Source of the DNA: Pseudomonadota bacterium
GTDB lineage: Bacteria; Myxococcota_A; Polyangia; Polyangiales; Polyangiaceae
Length of the DNA stretch: 5,906 nucleotides
Direction: 5' to 3'
NCBI GenBank assembly: GCA_023411445.1
Contig: JAEYOT010000690.1
Coordinates: 1 to 5,906 of the forward strand
Of this stretch, positions 4,762 to 5,906 are shown in pieces (positions within the stretch are counted from its first letter, which is position 1; every line of letters begins with the position of its first letter). The notes under the pieces are model-generated. The model did no database searches. It had not been told where the DNA came from and saw only the letters and a program-made list of their open reading frames with translations. Made by a program: the position numbers and the translations under genes.

Positions 4762-5906
4762 ATGGCAGTGCACCACGCGTGCCACCGCCAGCTCGCGGCT
4801 GCGGCGCTCCGTGCCCTTGGAGCGACGCGCAAACAGTGCGCGCTCGCGCACGAGCTGCGGCTGGCCCGCGTCAACGGCCCGAAGACCGTGGCTCGAGCTC
4901 ACGGTACGACCCTTGCGTACGAACACCTCGTGCGAAAGCTCACCTACCGTTTTGGGCTCGGCGGAGCCGAAGGGCGCGCTGAATGGAAGCAACTTCTGGG
5001 CGGCAAGGGCGCCAACCTCGCCGAGATGGCGAGCATGGGCATCCCGGTACCGCCCGGCTTCACCATCACGACCGAGGCCTGCGTCGACTACTTGCGGCTC
5101 GGCGCGATGCCCGAAGGCTTGCTGGATGCGGTGCGCGAGAACATGCGCTGGCTGGAGCAAGGCACGAGCAAGCGCTTCGGCAGCATGGACAACCCGCTGC
5201 TCGTCAGCGTTCGCTCGGGCGCGCCGAGCTCGATGCCCGGCATGATGGATACGATCCTGAATCTCGGCCTCAACGATCAGACCGTGTTGGCGCTCGCCAA
5301 GAGCAGCAAGTCGGAGCGCTTCGCGTTCGACGCCTATCGCCGCCTGCTGAGCATGTTCGGCGATGTCGTGCTCGGCGTCGAGCGAGAGCTGTTCGACGCG
5401 CCACTTCACGAAGCGCGCCGCCGAGTCGCGCGCGCTCGCGGCCTCACGGTGTCCGACGACGTCGAAACGCTCGCCCGCCAAGTCCCCGATCCAGTGTTGG
5501 ACGCCGACGAGCTGCGCCAGGTGGTGGAGGACTACAAGGCGATCATCGCCACTCACTCCGGGCGCCCCTTCCCCGCGGACCCGTATCAGCAGCTACAGCA
5601 GGCGATCCAGGCCGTGTTCGAGAGCTGGCACAATCCGCGGGCCAAGCTTTATCGCTCGATGCACGGCATCCCGGAAGAGTGGGGCACGGCCGTCAACGTG
5701 CAAGCCATGGTGTTCGGCAACCTGGGCGAGAACAGCGCGACGGGCGTCGCGTTCACGCGCGACCCGAGCACCGGTGCGCGTCGCTTCTACGGCGAATGGC
5801 TGGCGAACGCGCAGGGCGAGGACGTGGTGGCGGGTGTCCGCACGCCGCAGCCGCTGGCAAAGTCTGCCGAGCAACCGGGTCTCTCGCTAGAAGAGGTCAT
5901 GCCGGA
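4762..5906 (+). CDS. ppdK: Pyruvate phosphate dikinase, N-terminal part (runs off the window)
   Basis: Interconverts pyruvate, ATP and phosphate with PEP, AMP and pyrophosphate in the cytoplasm, linking glycolysis and gluconeogenesis. Seen in order: YRFG, LLGGKGANLAEM with the nucleotide-binding Lys (codon 5005), PPGFTITTEAC, SVRSGA with its conserved Arg (codon 5212), SMPGMMDTILNLGLND, WGTAVNVQ.MVFGN and GVAFTRDPSTG, ending in QGEDVVAG.RTPQP. These match the PEP/pyruvate-binding N-terminal region of PPDK rather than PEP synthase. The window has 381 codons of an enzyme usually near 870-900 residues; the phosphohistidine and pyruvate domains lie beyond the edge. The start is uncertain. ATG 4762 gives about 58 extra residues before the conserved region. 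GTG 4930 gives MRKLTYRFG, puts the Lys at residue 26 (22 in Clostridium symbiosum PPDK, from memory) and leaves 197 nt for promoters toward the kinase. The function is secure. Confidence 0.93.
   Translation, partial: MAVHHACHRQLAAAALRALGATRKQCALAHELRLARVNGPKTVARAHGTTLAYEHLVRKLTYRFGLGGAEGRAEWKQLLGGKGANLAEMASMGIPVPPGFTITTEACVDYLRLGAMPEGLLDAVRENMRWLEQGTSKRFGSMDNPLLVSVRSGAPSSMPGMMDTILNLGLNDQTVLALAKSSKSERFAFDAYRRLLSMFGDVVLGVERELFDAPLHEARRRVARARGLTVSDDVETLARQVPDPVLDADELRQVVEDYKAIIATHSGRPFPADPYQQLQQAIQAVFESWHNPRAKLYRSMHGIPEEWGTAVNVQAMVFGNLGENSATGVAFTRDPSTGARRFYGEWLANAQGEDVVAGVRTPQPLAKSAEQPGLSLEEVMP
4763..4784. repeat. Inverted repeat TGGCA-N12-TGCCA
   Basis: Two 5-bp arms in inverted orientation, with an internal 8-bp palindrome CACGCGTG at 4774-4781 that is not co-centred with them. 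The site begins 30 nt upstream of the kinase ATG and lies within the long form of ppdK, or upstream of the short form. It could be a regulator site, but arms this short also arise by chance. Confidence 0.3.
4805..4824. repeat. Inverted repeat CGCTCC-N8-GGAGCG
   Basis: A perfect 6-bp stem with an 8-nt loop, in the stretch between the kinase start and the possible ppdK start at 4930. It may be an operator or RNA hairpin, or chance in GC-rich DNA. Confidence 0.25.
4836..4851. repeat. Near-perfect 16-bp palindrome GTGCGCG-CT-CGCGCAC
   Basis: Two perfect 7-bp arms around a 2-bp centre. It sits 104 nt upstream of the kinase start and 78 nt upstream of GTG 4930, a plausible place for a dimeric repressor if ppdK uses the short start. 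The alternating CG composition makes chance occurrence more likely than for a mixed sequence. Confidence 0.35.

Noticed and set aside
4640..5245. Plus-strand 201-codon frame overlapping the kinase and ppdK
   Set aside because: It crosses the kinase start and reads ppdK in the wrong frame, giving an Arg/Ser/Ala-rich sequence without motifs.
4588..5556. Long minus-strand open frame (322 codons) opposite ppdK
   Set aside because: It is in exact codon register with ppdK on the other strand, where high G+C at third positions removes stops. The protein shows no recognisable domain and it overlaps the kinase start.
5818..5820. Glu in QGEDVV as the ATP-binding Glu323 of C. symbiosum PPDK
   Set aside because: Counting against the remembered C. 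symbiosum sequence puts this residue near 279; the Glu323 and Gln335 equivalents lie beyond the window end.

Overview
The window is GC-rich DNA with strong G/C preference at third codon positions. Lipoprotein-type proteases with multi-cysteine tails, together with a pyruvate phosphate dikinase, suggest a predatory or saprophytic member of the Myxococcota (Polyangiales-like). That assignment is inferred from protein style and base composition, because no rRNA or marker gene is present.

Left part (18-2972, plus strand): three exported-protease genes lie head to tail with gaps of 50 and 4 nt. The first two encode paralogous zinc metalloproteases of the metzincin type, each with HExxHxxGxxHE and a Met-turn ending in Tyr. 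The third encodes a chymotrypsin-fold serine protease with a complete His-Asp-Ser triad and a cysteine-rich tail built from two similar modules. All three begin with a short hydrophobic leader ending in Cys, so they are probably surface-anchored or periplasmic lipoproteins. They look like one transcription unit that may begin upstream of the window.

Middle (2973-3100): a 128-nt gap between convergent genes holds only a short GC hairpin.

Right part: on the minus strand, 3101-4732 encodes a multidomain nucleoside (uridine-type) kinase. An N-terminal half resembling the TGS and second domains of threonyl-tRNA synthetase is fused to a P-loop uridine kinase/phosphoribulokinase domain. Divergently on the plus strand, pyruvate phosphate dikinase (ppdK) starts at 4762 or 4930 and runs off the window. 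The window holds only part of its N-terminal nucleotide-binding region.

The protease cluster is the accessory part of the window. The kinase and ppdK look like ordinary metabolic genes. I found no RNA genes, mobile elements, CRISPR arrays or clear defence system. The points most worth following are the paired metalloproteases, the unusual S1 pocket and cysteine modules of the serine protease, and the uncertain ppdK start with its small palindromes.
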